Below are positions 63,855 through 64,000 of a DNA stretch of 64,000 nucleotides, one piece after another. Positions within the stretch are counted from its first letter, which is position 1. Each line of letters starts with the position of its first letter. A program made the position numbers and the translations under genes. The notes below the pieces were generated by a model. That model searched no databases. It was not told where the DNA came from and saw nothing but the letters and a program-made list of their open reading frames with translations. The DNA comes from Lachnospiraceae bacterium (lineage in GTDB: Bacteria > Bacillota > Clostridia > Lachnospirales > Lachnospiraceae): positions 1 to 64,000 of the forward strand of contig JALENY010000032.1 in assembly GCA_022767285.1 (NCBI GenBank), given 5' to 3'.

Positions 63855-64000
63855 TTATACGGAACTTTCTAAAAATCTTTTCTGGTTTTCCACTATGTCT
63901 TCCGGCGGAAGCCGGAAACAGTCTCCTGTATTCTCAATCCATTTCTGCAATTTTGCACGAATTTTATTGCGCAATTCTCTGTAACGATTATTATGTACCA
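63855..64000 (-). CDS. Sulfatase-like protein, C-terminal fragment
   Basis: An open frame on the minus strand runs from the right edge to TAA at 63857-63855 and gives 47 residues. The segment YRELRNKIRAKLQKWIENTGD, then CFRLPPED, looks like the usual C-terminal tail of sulfatases (a helix ending in W-x-x-x-TGD followed by proline-rich residues). The gene is cut by the window end, so the catalytic Cys or Ser motif cannot be seen. It is convergent with the right-hand sugar operon and shares its terminator region. Confidence 0.5.
   Translation of the reverse strand, partial: VHNNRYRELRNKIRAKLQKWIENTGDCFRLPPEDIVENQKRFLESSV

Overview
The window looks like a chromosomal segment from a Gram-positive anaerobe of the class Clostridia, most likely a gut Lachnospiraceae. 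The support is gene content: AddAB rather than RecBCD, a two-subunit iron-sulfur serine dehydratase, an ACT-domain/homoserine dehydrogenase/PGM-fold/aspartokinase operon, an F-ATPase with a Na+-type c subunit, and strong GGAGG ribosome binding sites almost everywhere. No rRNA, tRNA, phage or CRISPR array was seen. Nearly all genes lie on the minus strand.

Layout, left to right. 1-4.4 kb: aspartate-family operon (ACT protein, hom, a PGM-fold protein proposed as homoserine kinase, lysC) from one clear sigma-A promoter. 4.6-15 kb: a MATE exporter, prfB (programmed +1 frameshift, with an unusual UAA) and addB-addA. 15-24.4 kb: carbohydrate and serine catabolism (GH4 alpha-galactosidase with a divergent AraC regulator, sdaAB-sdaAA, oligo-1,6-glucosidase, L-xylulose-type kinase and epimerase). 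24.5-36 kb: SbcCD-like pair with crcB, a sigma factor with a membrane beta-propeller protein, and an operon of a methyltransferase, a large exported protein and an M29 aminopeptidase. 36-44 kb: complete ATP synthase operon plus a small conserved gene. 44-46 kb: a pseudouridine synthase and a histidine phosphatase.

46.3-63.8 kb is the most interesting part: a Firmicute version of the Escherichia coli ycjMNOPQRSTU-W cluster. It has an ABC importer (binding protein and two permeases), a GH13_18 phosphorylase (YcjM-like), a GH65 phosphorylase (YcjT-like), beta-phosphoglucomutase (YcjU-like) and the YcjQ/YcjR/YcjS-like trio for 3-keto-glycoside chemistry. A LacI-family regulator accompanies five CGAAAACGTTTTCG-like operators placed on three promoters and inside the right-hand operon. 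Unlike the E. coli cluster it also contains an ADP-ribosylglycohydrolase-fold protein, a ribokinase and two divergent UroD-fold (MtaA/CmuA-like) proteins. The expected scheme is: import a glucoside or guloside, interconvert the sugar through 3-keto intermediates, phosphorolyse it to glucose 1-phosphate, and convert beta-Glc1P to Glc6P. The natural substrate and the role of the added genes are unknown. A sulfatase-like C-terminus runs off the right edge.

Non-coding structure is rich. A two-hairpin element of about 50 bp sits before three ATP synthase genes (atpF, atpA, atpD), whose products are all multicopy subunits. A 39-bp tandem repeat follows atpD and stays in frame with it. A 195-bp MITE-like element with inverted ends and a 5-bp duplication precedes the ribokinase gene. 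Three nested long hairpins (19.7, 30.8 and 46.2 kb) match no RNA family I recognise.
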